Source of the DNA: Phaseolus vulgaris
Lineage: Eukaryota > Streptophyta > Magnoliopsida > Fabales > Fabaceae
DNA: 64,000 nucleotides
Reading direction: 5' to 3'
Assembly (NCBI RefSeq): GCF_000499845.2
Contig: NC_023758.2
Location: 4,864,170-4,928,169 of the forward strand
The notes below the pieces were generated by a model. That model worked only from the letters and a program-made list of their open reading frames with translations. It searched no databases and was not told the origin of the DNA. Positions within the stretch are counted from its first letter, which is position 1. Each line of letters opens with the position of its first letter. Below are positions 45,332-57,453 of this stretch, piece by piece. The translations under genes and the position numbers were made by a program.

Positions 45332-47468
45332 CGTCATTGTGTGTATTGAGTTTTGCTGAGATTTGAGCCCCAGATTTCGCCCACAAGATTTTCAAGAAAT
45401 TTTTTATTCATCACTGTCAGGGTTGAAGGGAAGGTTCGTTTGTGTGTTAAATTGTTTGATTTTTTTCCTAGGTGAGTACTCATCCGTTTGACGTGAAATT
45501 TGTCGCGTTTTGTCCCAAATTCTGTCCAGATTCTTACGTGGAAGTTCAGGAAAAAATTATTCCGGGACAATTTTTCAGAAATTTTTTGGAAAACCAAGGC
45601 TATCCTCTAGCATAATTTGTGAAATTTCGCCCTACTTTCTCCTATTTTATTCTGTGTTGAAAAATTCACACAAGTACTTTCATGTGTTGTTTGCACCCTG
45701 CGAAGAAGGCGCGTCCATGAACAAATCAGAAAAAGGAGATTAGGGAAGAAAAGCCATGACATTTTGTTTTCGGAAAACCGGTTTTGTTCACACTCGGTTT
45801 GGGTCTTACTACGCCCTATTCCTTGGGTCTTTTAGTCTAAAAGTTTTACCAAACATTCGTCATTGTCTGTATTGAGTTTTGGTTGAGATTTGCGCCCCAG
45901 ATTTCTCCCACAAGATTTTCAATAAATTCTTTATTCATCAGGGCCAGGGTTGAAAGCAAGGTTTGTTTGTGTGTGAGACTGTTTGATTTTTTTTCCACCA
46001 TGAATACTCATCCGTTTGACGTGAAATTTGTCACGTTTTTTCCCAAATTCATTCCATATTCTTACGTGGAATTTCAGGAAAAAATTATTCCGGGACAATT
46101 TTTCTGAAATTTTGTGAAAAACCAAGGTTTATCCTCTATCAAAATTTGTGAAATTTCGCCCTACTTTCTGCAATTTTATTTTGTGTTGAAAAATTGCGTT
46201 GAAAAATTCACACAAGTACTTTCATGTGTTGTTTGCACCCTGCGAAGGAGGCACGCCCATAAACAAATCACAAAAAGGAGATATAGGGAAGAAAACCAGA
46301 ACATTTTGTTTTCGGAAAACTAATTGTGTTCACTCTCGGTCTGGGTCTTACTACGCCCTATTCCTTGTGTCTTTTGGTCCGAAAGTTTTACCAAACATTC
46401 GTCATTGTGTGTATTGAGTTTTGGCTGAGATTTGAGCCCCAGATTTCGCCCACAAGATTTTCAAGAAATTTTTTATTCATCACTGTCAGGGTTGAAGGGA
46501 AGGTTCGTTTGTGTGTTAAACTGTTTGATTTTTTTCCTAGGTGAGTACTCATCCGTTTGACGTGAAATTTGTCGCGTTTTGTCCCAAATTCTGTCCAGAT
46601 TCTTACGTGGAAGTTCAGGAAAAAATTATTCCGGGACAATTTTTCAAAAATTTTTTGGAAAACCAAGGCTATCCTCTAGCATAATTTGTGAAATTTCGCC
46701 CTACTTTCTCCTATTTTATTCTGTGTTGAAAAATTCACACAAGTACTTTCATGTGCTGTTTGCACCCTGCGAAGAAGGTGCGTCCATAAACAAATCAGAA
46801 AAAGGAGATTAGGGAAGAAAAGCCATGACATTTTGTTTTCGGAAAACCGGTTTTGTTCACACTCGGTCTGGGTCTTACTAAGCCCTATTCCTTGGGTCTT
46901 TTAGTCTGAAAGTTTTACCAAACTTTCGTCATTGTCTGTATTGAGTTTTGGTTGAGATTTGCGCCCCAGATTTCTCCCACAAGATTTTCAATAAATTTTT
47001 TATTCATCACTGTCAGGGTTGAAGGAAAGGTTTGTTTGTGTGTTAAACTGTTTGATTTTTTTCCTAAGTGAGTACTCATCCGTTTGACGTGAAATTTGTC
47101 GCGTTTTGTCCCAAATTCTGTCCAGATTCTTACGTGGAAGTTCAGGAAAAAATTATTCCGGGACAATTTTTCAGAAATTTTTTGGAAAACCAAGGCTATC
47201 CTCTAGCATAATTTGTGAAATTTCGCCCTACTTTCTGCAATTTTATTCTGGGTTGAAAAATTGCGTTGGAAAATTCACACAAGTACTTCTATGTGCTGTT
47301 TGCACCCTGCGAAGGAGGCACGTCCATAAACAAATCACAAAAAACGAGATATATGGAAGAAAAGCTAGGACATTTAGTTTTCGGAAAACCGATTTTGTTC
47401 ACTCTCGGTCTGGGTCTTAGTACGCCGTATTCCTAGGGTCTTTTGGTCTTAAAATTTTACCAGACATT
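45332..47468 (+). repeat. Dimeric higher-order repeat, period ~1068 bp
   Basis: Landmark spacings alternate 526, 542, 527, 542. The unit at 45332 is nearly identical to the one at 46400 (distinctive CCAGATTTCGCCCACAAG and GTGTTAAA variants in both), and 45858 pairs with 46927 (GCGCCCCAGATTTCTCCC in both). Recent amplification of a two-monomer block explains this. Confidence 0.75.
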
Positions 47469-50400
47469 CGTCATTGTGTGTATTGAGTTTTTGCTGAGAT
47501 TTGAGCCCCAGATTCGTCCCACAAGATTTTCAATAAATTTTTTATTCATCAGGGCCAGGGTTGAAAGCAAGGTTCGTTTGTGTGTGAAACTGTTTGATCT
47601 TTTTCCTAGGTGAATACTCATCCGTTTGACGTGAAATTTGTCGCGTTTTTTCCCAAATTTAGTCCAGATTCTTATGTGGAATTTCAGGAAAAATTTATTC
47701 CGGGACAATTTTTCTGAATTTTTTTTAAAAACCAAGGCTATCCTCTAGCAAAATTTGTGAAATTTCGCCATACTTTCTGCAATTTTATTCTGTGTTGAAA
47801 AAGTGCGTCGAAAAATTCAGACAAGTACTTTCATGTGCTGTTTGCACCCTGCGAAGGACGCACGACAATAAACAAATCACAAAAAGGAGATATAGGGAAG
47901 AAAAGCCATGACATTTTGTTTACGGAAAACAGGTTTTTTCCACTCTCTGTCTGGGTCTTACTACGTCGTATTCCTTGGGTCTTTTGGTCTGAAAATTTTA
48001 CCAGACATTCGTCATTGTGTGTATTGAGTTTTGGCTGAGATTTGAGCGCCCGATTCGTCCCACAAGATTTTCAATAAATTTTTTATCCATCACTGCCAGA
48101 GTTGAAAGGAAGGTTCGTTTGTGTGTGAAACTGTTTGATTTTTTTTCTAGGTGAATACTCATCCATTTGACGTGAAATTTTTCGCGTTTTGTCTCAAATT
48201 CAATCCAGATTGTTACGTGGAATTTCAGGAAAAAATTATTCCGGCACAATTTTTCAGAAATTTTGTGTAAAACCAAGGCTATCCTCCAACAAAATTTGTG
48301 AAATTTCGCCCTATTTTCTGCAATTTCATTTTGTCTAGAAAAATTGCGTTGAAAAATTCACACAAGTACTTTCATGTGTTGTTTGCACCCTGCGAAGGAG
48401 GCACGTCCATAAACAAATCACAAAAAGGAGATATAGGGAAGAAAAGCCAAGACATTTTGTTTTCGGAAAACCGGTTTTGTTCACTCTCGGTCTGGGTCTT
48501 ACTACGCATTATTCCTTGGGTATTTTGGTCTAAAAATTTTACCATTCATTAGTCATTGTGTGTATTGAGTTTTGGCCGAGATTTGAGCCCAGATTCTTCC
48601 CACAAGATTTTCAATAAATTTTTTATTCATCACTGCCAGGGTTGAAAGGAAGGTTCGTTTGTGTGTGAGATTGTATGATCTTTTTCCTAGGTGAATACTT
48701 ATCCGTTTGACGTGAAATTTGTTGCGTTTTATCCCAAATTCAGTCCAGATTCTTACGTGGAATTTCAGGAAAAAATTATTCTGGGACAATTTTTCTGAAA
48801 TTTTGTGAAAAACCAAGGCTATCCTCTAGCAAAATTTGTGAAATTTCGCCCTACTTTCTGCAATTTTATTCTGTGTTGAAAAAATGTGTTTAAAAATTCA
48901 CACAAGTACTTTGATGTGCTGTTTGCACCCTGCGAAGGACGCACGTCCCTAAACAAATCACAAAAGGTAGATATAGGGAAGAAAAGCCAGGACATTTAGT
49001 TTTCAGGAAACCGGTTTTGTTCACTCTTGGCCTGGATCTTACTACACCCTTTCCCTTGGGTCTTTTGTTCTGAAAATTTCACCAGACATTTGTCATTGTG
49101 TGTATTGAGTTTTGACTGAGATTTGAGCACCAGATTCGTCTCACAAGATTTTCAATAAATTTTTTATTCATCACTGCCAGGTTTGAATGGAAGGTTCGTT
49201 TGTGTGTGAAACTGTTTGATCTTTTTCCTAGGTGAATTCTCATCCGTTTGAAGTGAAATGTGTCGCGTTTTGTCCCAAATTCAGTCCAGATTCTTACGTG
49301 GAATTTGAGGAAAAAATTATTCCCGGACAATTTTTCTGAAAATTTATGAAAAACAATGGCTATCCTCAAGCAAAACTTTTGAAATTTCGCCCTACTTTCT
49401 GCAATTTTATTCTGTGTTGAAAAATTGCGTTGGAAAATTCACACAAGTACTTCTATGTGCTGTTTGCCCCCTGCGAAGGAGGCACGTCCATAAACAAATC
49501 ACAAAAAGGAGATATAGGGAAGAAAAGCCAGGAGATTTTGTTTTCGGAAAACCGGTTTTGTTCACTCTCGGTGTGGGTCTTACTACACCCTATTCCTTCG
49601 GTCTTTTGGTCTGAAAATTTTACCAGACATTTGTCATTGTGTGTATTGAGTTTTGGCTAAGATTTGAACCCCAGATTCGTCCCACAAGATTTTCAATAAA
49701 TTTTTTATTCATCACTGCCAGGGTTGAAAGGAAGGTCTGTTGTGTTTGAAACTGTTTGATTTGTTTCCTAGGTAAATACTCATCCGTTTGACGTGAAATT
49801 TGTCGCATTTTGTCCCAAATTCAGTCCAGATTCTTATGTGGAATTTCAGAAAAAATTATTCCGGGACAATTTTTCTGAAATTTTGTGAAAAACCAAGGCT
49901 GATTTGTGAAATTTAAACTCTAGAAAAATTTGTGAAATTTCGCAATACTTTCTGCAATTTTATTCTGTGTCGAAAAATTGCGTTTAAAAATTCACACAAG
50001 TACTTTCATGTGCTATTTGACGTCCATGAACAAATCACAAAAAGGAGATATAGGGAAGAAAAACCAAGACATTTTGTTTTCGGAAAACCAGTTTTGTTAA
50101 CTCTCGGTCTGGGTCTTACTACGCCCTATTCCTTGGGTGATTTAGTCTGAAAGTTTTACCATACATTCGTCATTGTGTGTATTGAGTTTTGGCTGAGATT
50201 TAAACCCCATATTCTGCACACAAGATTTTCAATAAATTTTTTATTCATCACTATCAGGGTTGAAAGTAAGGTTTGTTCGTGTGTGAAACTACTTGATTTG
50301 TTTCCTAGGTGAATACTCATCCGTTTGACGTGAAATTTGTCGCATTTTGTCCCAAATTCAGTCCCAAATAATTATTCCGAGTCAATTTTTCTGAATTTTT

Positions 50401-53400
50401 GTGAAAAACCAAGGCTATCCTTTAGCAAAATTTGTGAAATTTCGTCATACTTTCTGCAATTTTATTCTGTGTTGAAAAATTCATACAAGTACTTTCATAT
50501 GCTGTTTGAACCCTGCGAAGGAGGCACGTCCATAAACGAGATATAGGGATGAAAAGCCAGGACATTTTGTTTTCGAAAAACCGATTTTGTTCACTCTCGG
50601 TCTGGGTCATACTATGCCCTATTCCTTGGGTCTTTTGGTCTGAAAATTTTACCAGTCATTCGTCATGGTGTGTATTGAGTTTTGGCTGATATTTGAGCCC
50701 CAGATTCGTCCCACAACATTTTCAACAAATTTTTTATTCATCACTGCTAGGCTTGAAAGGAAGGTTCGTTTGTATGTGAAACTGTTTGATTTTTTCTCCT
50801 AGGTGAATACTCATCCTTTTGACGTGAAATTTGTCGCGTTTTGTCCCAAATTCAGTCCAGATTCTTACGTGGAATTTCAGGAAAAATTATTCCGAGACAA
50901 TTTTTCTGAAATTTTGTGAAATACCAAGGCTATCCTCTAGCAAAATTTGTCAAATTTCGCCCTACTTTTTGCAATTTTATTATGTGTTGAAAAATTGCAT
51001 TGAAAAATTCACACAATTACTTTCATGTGTTGTTTTCACCCTGCGAAGGAGACACGTCCATAAACAAATCTCAAAAAGGATATATAGGGAAGAAAAGCCA
51101 GGACATTTTGTTTTTGAAAAATGGGTTTTGTTCACTCTCGGTTTGGGTCTTACTACGCCCTATTCCTTGGGTCTTTTGGTCTGAAAATTTTACCAGACAT
51201 TCGTCATTGTGTGTATTGAGTTTTTGGTTGAGATTTGAGCCCCAGATTCGTCGCACAAGATTTTCAATGAATTTTTTATTCATCACTGCTAGGGTTGAAA
51301 GGAACGTTCGTTTGTGTGTTAAACTGTTTGATTTTTTTCCTAGGTGAATACTCATTCGTTTGACGTGAAATTTGTCGCGTTTTGTCCCAAATTCAGTCTA
51401 GATATTTACTTGGAATTTCAGGAAAAAATTATTCCGGGACAATTTTTCTGAAATTTTGTGAAAAACCAAGGCATATCCTCTAGCAAAATTTATGAAATTT
51501 CACCCTAATTTCTGCAATTTTATTCTGTGTTGAAAAATTGCGTTGAAAAATTCACACAAGTACTTTCATGTGCTGTTTGCACCCTACGAAGGAGGCACGT
51601 CCATAAACAAATCACAAAAAGGAGATTAGGGAAGAAAAGCCATGACATTTTGTTTTTGGAAAACCGATTTTGTTCACACTCGGTCTGGGTCTTACTACGC
51701 CCTATTCCTTGGGTCTTTTGGTCTGAAAATTTTGCCAGACATTCGTCATTGTGTGTATTGAGTTTTGGCTGAGATTTGAGCCCCAGATTCGTCCCACAAG
51801 ATTTTCAAGAAATTTTTTTATTCATCAATGCCAGGGTTGAAAGGAAGGTTCGTTTGTGTGTGAAACTTTTGATTTTTTTCCTCCGTGAATACTCACCCGT
51901 TTGACGTGAAATTTGTCACGTTTTTTCCCAAATTCAGTCCAGATTCTTATGTGGAATTTCAGGAAAAAATTATTCCGGGACAATTTTTCTGAAATTTTGT
52001 GAAAAACCAAGGCTATCATCTAGCAAAATTTGTGAAATTTCGCCCTACTTTCTGCAATTTTATTTTGTGTTGAAAAATTCACACAAGTACTTTCATGTGT
52101 TGTTTGTACCCTACGAAGGAGGCACGTCCATAAACAAATCACAAAAAGGAGATATAGGGAAGAAAACCAGAACATTTTGTTTTCGGAAAACTGATTGTGT
52201 TCACTCTCGGACTGGGTCTTACTACGCCCTATTCCTTGTGTCTTTTGGTCTGAAAATTTGACCAAACATTCGTCATTGTGTGTATTGAGTTTGGGCTGAG
52301 ATTTGAGCCCTAGATTCGTCCCACAAGATTTTAAATAAATTTTCATTCACCACTACCAGGGTTGAAAGGAAGGTTCGGTTGTGTGTGAAACTGCTTGATT
52401 TTTTTCCTAGGTGAATACTCATCCGTTTGATGTGAAATTTTTCACATGTTGTCCCAAATTTAGTCCAGATTCTTATGTGGAATTTCAGGAAAAAATCATT
52501 CCGGAACAATTTTTCTGACTTTTTGTGAAAAACCAAGCCTATTATCCTCTAGCAAAATTTGTGAAATTTCGCCCTACTTTCTGCAATTTTATTCTGTGTT
52601 GAGATATTGCGTTGAAAAATTCACACAAGTACTTTCGTGTGCTTTTTGCACCCTCCGAAGGAGGCACGTCCATAATAATATCACATAAAGGAGATATAGG
52701 TAAGAAAAGTTAGAACATTTTGTTTTCGGAAAACCAGTTTTGTTCACTCTCGGTCTGGGTCTTACTATGCCCTATTCCTTGGGTCTTTTGGTCAGAAAAT
52801 TTTACCAGACATTCGTCATTGTGTGTATTGAGTTTTGGCTAAGATTTCAGCACCAGATTCGTCCCCCAAGATTTTCAAGAAATTTTTTATTCATCAATGC
52901 TAGTGTTGAAAGGAAGGTTCGTTTGTGTGTGAAACTGTTTGATCTTTTTCCTAGGTGAATACTCATCCGTTTGACGTGAAATTTGTCGCGTTTTGTCCCA
53001 AATTCAGTCCATATTCTTACGTGGAATTTAAGGAAAAAATTATTTCAGGACAATTTTTCTGAAATTTTGTGAAAAACCAAGGCTATTCTCTAGCAAAATT
53101 TGTGAAATTTCGCCCTACTTTCTGCAATTTTATTTTGTGTTGAAAAATTGCGTTGAAAAATTCACACAAGTACTTGCATTTGCTGTTTGCACCGTCCGAA
53201 GGAGGCACGTCCATAAAAAAATCACAAAAAAAGATATAGGGAAGAAAAGTCAGAACATTTTGTTTTCGGAAAATCAATTTTGTTCACTCTCGGTCTGGGT
53301 CTTACTACGCTGTATTCCTTGGGTCTTTTGGTCTGAAAATATTACCAGACATTCGTCATTGTGTGTATTCAGTTTTGGCTGAGATTTGAGCCCTAGATTC

Positions 53401-54149
53401 GTCCCATAAGATTTTCAAGAAATTTTTTATTCCTAAATGCCAGGGTTGAAAGGAAGGTTCGTTTGTGTGTGAGACTGTTTGATTTTTTTCCTAGGTGAAT
53501 ACTCATCCGTTTGATGTGAAATTTGTCGCATTTTGTCCCAAATTCAGTCCAGATTGTTACGTGGATTTTCGGGAAAAAATTATTCCGGGACAAATTTTCT
53601 GACTTTTTGTGAAAAACCAAGTCTATATACTCTAGCAAAATTTGTGAAACTTCGCCGTACTTTCTGTAATTTTATTCTGTGTTGTAAAATTGAGTTGAAA
53701 AATTCACACAAGTACTTTCATTTTCTGTTTGCACCCTGCGAAGGAGGCACGTCCATAAACAAATCACAAAAATGAGATATATGGAAGAAAAGCGAGGATA
53801 TTTTGTTTTCGAAAAAACAAGTTTTTCAATTTTATTTGCTCTCGGTCTAAGACTTATTACGCCTTATCCCTTGAATGTTTTGATTTGAAACGTTTACTAA
53901 ACATTCCTTATTTTTTCTACTAGGTTGTGGCTAATGTTTCAGCTTCAAATTCATTCCACAGGATTTGCAATATATATTTTATTCATCATTGTGAAGGTCG
54001 AAAGGAAGGATCGCTATTTTGTGTCATACTGATTGATTTTTTTTTCTCACGGAATATTCATTCGTTTTACCTGAAATTTTTCACGTTTGGATTTTATCCC
54101 AAATTCCGTTGAAACTTTTACATAGAATTTCAAAAACTTTAGACACTTC

Positions 54150-54152
<3 letters not shown>

Positions 54153-54218
<66 letters not shown>

Positions 54219-54234
54219 CGCGTGTGTACGTGTG
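54153..54234. repeat. (TA)n-(GC)n-(TG)n compound microsatellite at the array edge
   Basis: About 30 TA units run directly into GCGCGCGCGTGTGTACGTGTG. It begins just after the last recognisable satellite sequence. Alternating purine-pyrimidine DNA of this kind can form Z-DNA or cruciforms. Confidence 0.9.
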
Positions 54235-54602
54235 TTATATAACATAATTTATTATATGTTTACATAACGTAAATATATAATTAATTATGTTATAACAAAA
54301 TTCTAGTTTAAGTTTTAACGAAAATTACTCCACCTTTCTAGTTGAACCGCAACTATAAACACAAAATTTATATGGAAGAAGTAAGTGAATGAAGTTTAGT
54401 TGAAGGAATGAAGTAAAGAAGGAAATAGGTAAGTATAGAGATAAAAAAAAGTAGGTGTTTTGTCGTGCATGATGAACCAAAAACATGGTTAAATTTGAAG
54501 TCTAACATGCAGCTTCTTATTTCTCAACAAAAAGCCCTCAAATCTAAACATCTAATTTCGTCGTTTGTCTTTATGCTTGATGGAAATGATGAGATACCAG
54601 AG
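54235..54602. other. AT-rich flank of the UGT gene
   Basis: Intergenic DNA between the microsatellite and the 3' end of the UGT gene; includes that gene's 3' UTR on the minus strand. Nothing else seen. Confidence 0.5.
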
Positions 54603-56030
54603 TCATTGACATGATTTTGGGGAATTTTGAAGGCCTGCAATTGAGTGAAGCTGTTGTATGAGATCAGTGAGGTAAGAGGAAGAAGATCCGTTGCATTCGA
54701 CAGCAGTTCTTGCCGTTTGCGACAGTTTGTGTGCTCTGTTTCTGATAGCCTCTGCTTCTTCCCCTGCCATTATACGATTCAGTGCCTTCTCAAGCTTCTC
54801 ACTGCCTACGCTGTCCCCCACAATTCTAGCCCATTTTTTAACACCAACAGGGACCCCAATTCCAAGTAACTCCGTCACTAACTTCTCATTGTAGAACTGT
54901 TCAGCAGAAACGGGCCAAGTCACCATGGGCACCCCAGCAGAAACTGCTTCCAGCGTTGAATTCCATCCGCAGTGTGTCACAAAGGCTCCCACCGCTTGAT
55001 GTTCCAGAATCAGAACTTGAGGTGCCCATCCCCAGATAATCACTCCTCTTCCTTCTGTTCTTCTCTCAAAACCCTCTGGAAGCCATTCCTTGTGACTTCT
55101 CCTCACAACCCAGATGAATTCTTGTCCCCAATCCTCAAGTCCCCTCGCTATTTCTCTCAGCTGACCTTCACTGAAGTTGGCTATGCTTCCAAAACAAACG
55201 TACACCACTGTGTTGCCTTTCTTCGAGTCCAGCCACTTCAAAATCTCCCCTTCGTCAACCGAAGCTTCCTTCCCTCGCTTGCCTTTCTCTTGCAGTTGGT
55301 TGCACAGAGAAAGCGGACCTATGTACCACGCCCTCCTTCCCTGCAGCTTTTCGTAATAATCAGCGTACACCTGCTCCAGTTCGTAAAAGCTGTTCACAAT
55401 AACCCCCAAGCTTGCGGCCTCTGATTCCCTGATTGCCTGCAACATTTCTGTGTACTTATCAGTTTTAGCGTAATCGGGCAACATCATCCTTGTCATTTGG
55501 ATGTTTCCTGGAAGATGAGGAATGACAAAAGTGTCAGAGTCAGAAGAAAGATCCTTGTGAGGCTGGTAGAGTCGCAGACATTCTGAAGCGCACATGGCGA
55601 AGACACCGATGCCATAAAAGACAAGCCTTGGGATGTTGAATTTAGCGGCAGAGTGAGATGCCCAGGGGTAGAAAGCACTGGCAATAAGGCAATGTGTAGG
55701 GTGTTGAAGAAGGAGGTGTTCGAGTTGGGGTTGTAGCATCGCTGTTGCCTTTAGGAAAATGGGTATGAAGTCTGGGGAAGGGACTGACTCTGTATTTTCG
55801 CATCCCTCAGGTATGCCAGCCTCTACATACGGGAATTTCATGCTCAGGATTTCTATCTCGGAGTTTTTACCAATGGTTCCACGAATAGTAGGTACGTTGA
55901 GTGGAGTGGTGACTATGGTTGTTCTCACCCCTCTAACACTCAATGCTCTTGCCATATCACCCATTGGAATCAAGTGTCCTTGACCCAGAAACGGAAACAA
56001 CATTACGTTTAGCTTCTCTTTCTCATCCAT
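54603..56030 (-). CDS. UDP-glycosyltransferase, UGT73-like
   Basis: A single-exon 475-residue frame that transfers sugar from a UDP-sugar to a small molecule in the cytosol. GQGHLIP near residue 19 carries the catalytic His. The PSPG box is complete at residues 335-378, from WAPQVLILEHQAVGAF through THCGWNSTLEAVSAGVP to AEQ. Its last residue is Gln, which usually goes with UDP-glucose; His there favours galactose. NEKLVTELLGIGVPVGVKKW after the box is typical of family UGT73, whose members act on flavonoids, saponins and hormones in legumes. The acceptor cannot be read from the sequence. ATG 56030 is the first ATG; there is no signal peptide, as expected. An AT-rich TATATATGTA stretch at about 56080-56089 could hold the TATA box. 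Confidence 0.92.
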   Translation of the reverse strand: MDEKEKLNVMLFPFLGQGHLIPMGDMARALSVRGVRTTIVTTPLNVPTIRGTIGKNSEIEILSMKFPYVEAGIPEGCENTESVPSPDFIPIFLKATAMLQPQLEHLLLQHPTHCLIASAFYPWASHSAAKFNIPRLVFYGIGVFAMCASECLRLYQPHKDLSSDSDTFVIPHLPGNIQMTRMMLPDYAKTDKYTEMLQAIRESEAASLGVIVNSFYELEQVYADYYEKLQGRRAWYIGPLSLCNQLQEKGKRGKEASVDEGEILKWLDSKKGNTVVYVCFGSIANFSEGQLREIARGLEDWGQEFIWVVRRSHKEWLPEGFERRTEGRGVIIWGWAPQVLILEHQAVGAFVTHCGWNSTLEAVSAGVPMVTWPVSAEQFYNEKLVTELLGIGVPVGVKKWARIVGDSVGSEKLEKALNRIMAGEEAEAIRNRAHKLSQTARTAVECNGSSSSYLTDLIQQLHSIAGLQNSPKSCQ

Positions 56031-56556
56031 TTTCCCCTCACTCACTCACTCACTCAACCAAATCCTTCTACCTTCACAATATATATGTACCTACTCCGTC
56101 TCAAGGACACTCTTTCTTCTTTCACCAATAACAGATAAATTGGTCAAATCATAAAATAATGAACAGCGGCACTTGATCCTTAATCCGTGAACTGCTTTCA
56201 ATGGTCGATATCAGTCGCTGTCAAAAGGGGTGGGTCCAAAGACTAGATAAAATACAATGCAGAATACGTACTCCCTTTCGTCAGGGTGTTAGCATACTTC
56301 GTAATCCCTTGCGTCATACCATGCCCTTTCCCACTAATATATTCAAACTTGTATTTGGACCAATGTTTCCTCGTCATTTCCTTCCAAAAAGGTTGGTTGA
56401 ATAACAAGCGCTTGAACAGAAAGTCTTTTCGTAATCTTGTATTAATCAGCGCTAAATGCTGAGATGATAGGGACTCTACCATATCATATTGCCACTTCTC
56501 TTTTCCACATTTCCTTTTAACTTATTGCTTGTAAGGTAAGGTCCCGCTAATATATC

Positions 56557-56600
<44 letters not shown>

Positions 56601-57453
56601 GTTCTTTGGATCCATATATCTAATGTGGACCAAGAAATGCAGGCCGTAAAAGTATTCACTTTTAGATGTAAGGGTTTAAGTGGAAAAGTTGAGGAAGAAC
56701 CTCTCTTGCGTGAAGAAAAAACGGGAGAAATAGAGTTTGAGTTGCAATTTACTAATTTGTCCCCTGTACATGATGATGCAAATGTTAAGAAATAAATCTT
56801 CAAAAGATGAGGGGAGAAGACACTCCCTTTTACTTACATGTGTGCCCATAAAGTAAATAATGGTTATCTTCAAATTTTTAATTACTCTACTTAATTTTAT
56901 ATTAGTTCTTTTAAATAAATTAAATATACGTAGAGATATAAAATTATATTAAAATTTAATTATTCCTTAAATTTATGTATTTTGATAACAAAAGAAATGT
57001 GAACATTATTTTTAATTTATAAGTTAATTACTTTTTTAAAATTTTAATTAGTATTCGTTTTTGTTTAAATAAAATCAAGAATATTTTGTAATTTATTATA
57101 TTATTTAATTAATTTAATCTTTTTTCTATTGCATCAATCAAAACTAGTACAGATTCATTTTCGTGGTGTAATCCAATGGATTGATTAAATTTATATTTTA
57201 TAAAATATTATTAAGGACGTAGTTTAAGTAATTTTTATATAACCAAATGTAAACAGATTTTAACCCAAATATTCATAAGCCATAAGCCACCGGTGTGGAA
57301 CTTAAGAGAGAGCCGGATCGATCACAGATAAGTCCTATATAAGATTTAAGTAAATGTTGTGATAATGTAAATTACTTGCCTGTGATCGTATGCATCTCAA
57401 TATTCAAATGCAGTAATGTTATGACATTTAACAAAATCAAATTTCTCCACATA
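56031..57453. other. Intergenic DNA with a (TA)n tract
   Basis: Promoter side of the UGT gene and 3' side of the WSD1-like gene. A (TA)n run lies at 56565-56597. A minus-strand frame at 56243-56482 has normal-looking composition but no family match and is not called. The rest is AT-rich. Confidence 0.5.

Larger units (their letters stand above)
43425..54130. repeat. Satellite array, ~541-bp monomer (khipu-like size)
   Basis: About 19-20 tandem monomers. Using CGTCATTGTGTGTATTGAG as a landmark, copies lie at about 45332, 45858, 46400, 46927, 47469, 48010, 48551, 49091, 49632, 50168, 50661, 51202, 51744, 52271, 52814 and 53354. Spacings are mostly 540-543, with 526-527 in three places and a 493 outlier. 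The short class lacks a ~13-bp duplicated GAAAAATTGCGTT-type word. The terminal units at both ends (43425-43650 and 53860-54130) are the most diverged. The size, AT-richness and array form resemble khipu, the 528-bp subtelomeric satellite of Phaseolus vulgaris. Identity to khipu was not checked. ORFs inside are not taken as genes. Confidence 0.92.

Noticed and set aside
43425..54130. NLR resistance-gene remnants near the khipu-like satellite
   Set aside because: No P-loop, NB-ARC or TIR/CC blocks are readable in any frame; the only LRR protein nearby is the extensin-like secreted one.
56243..56482. 79-codon minus-strand ORF with normal amino-acid composition
   Set aside because: I could match it to no family, and there are no flanking exons or promoter signals. 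It stays possible that it is a degraded transposon piece.
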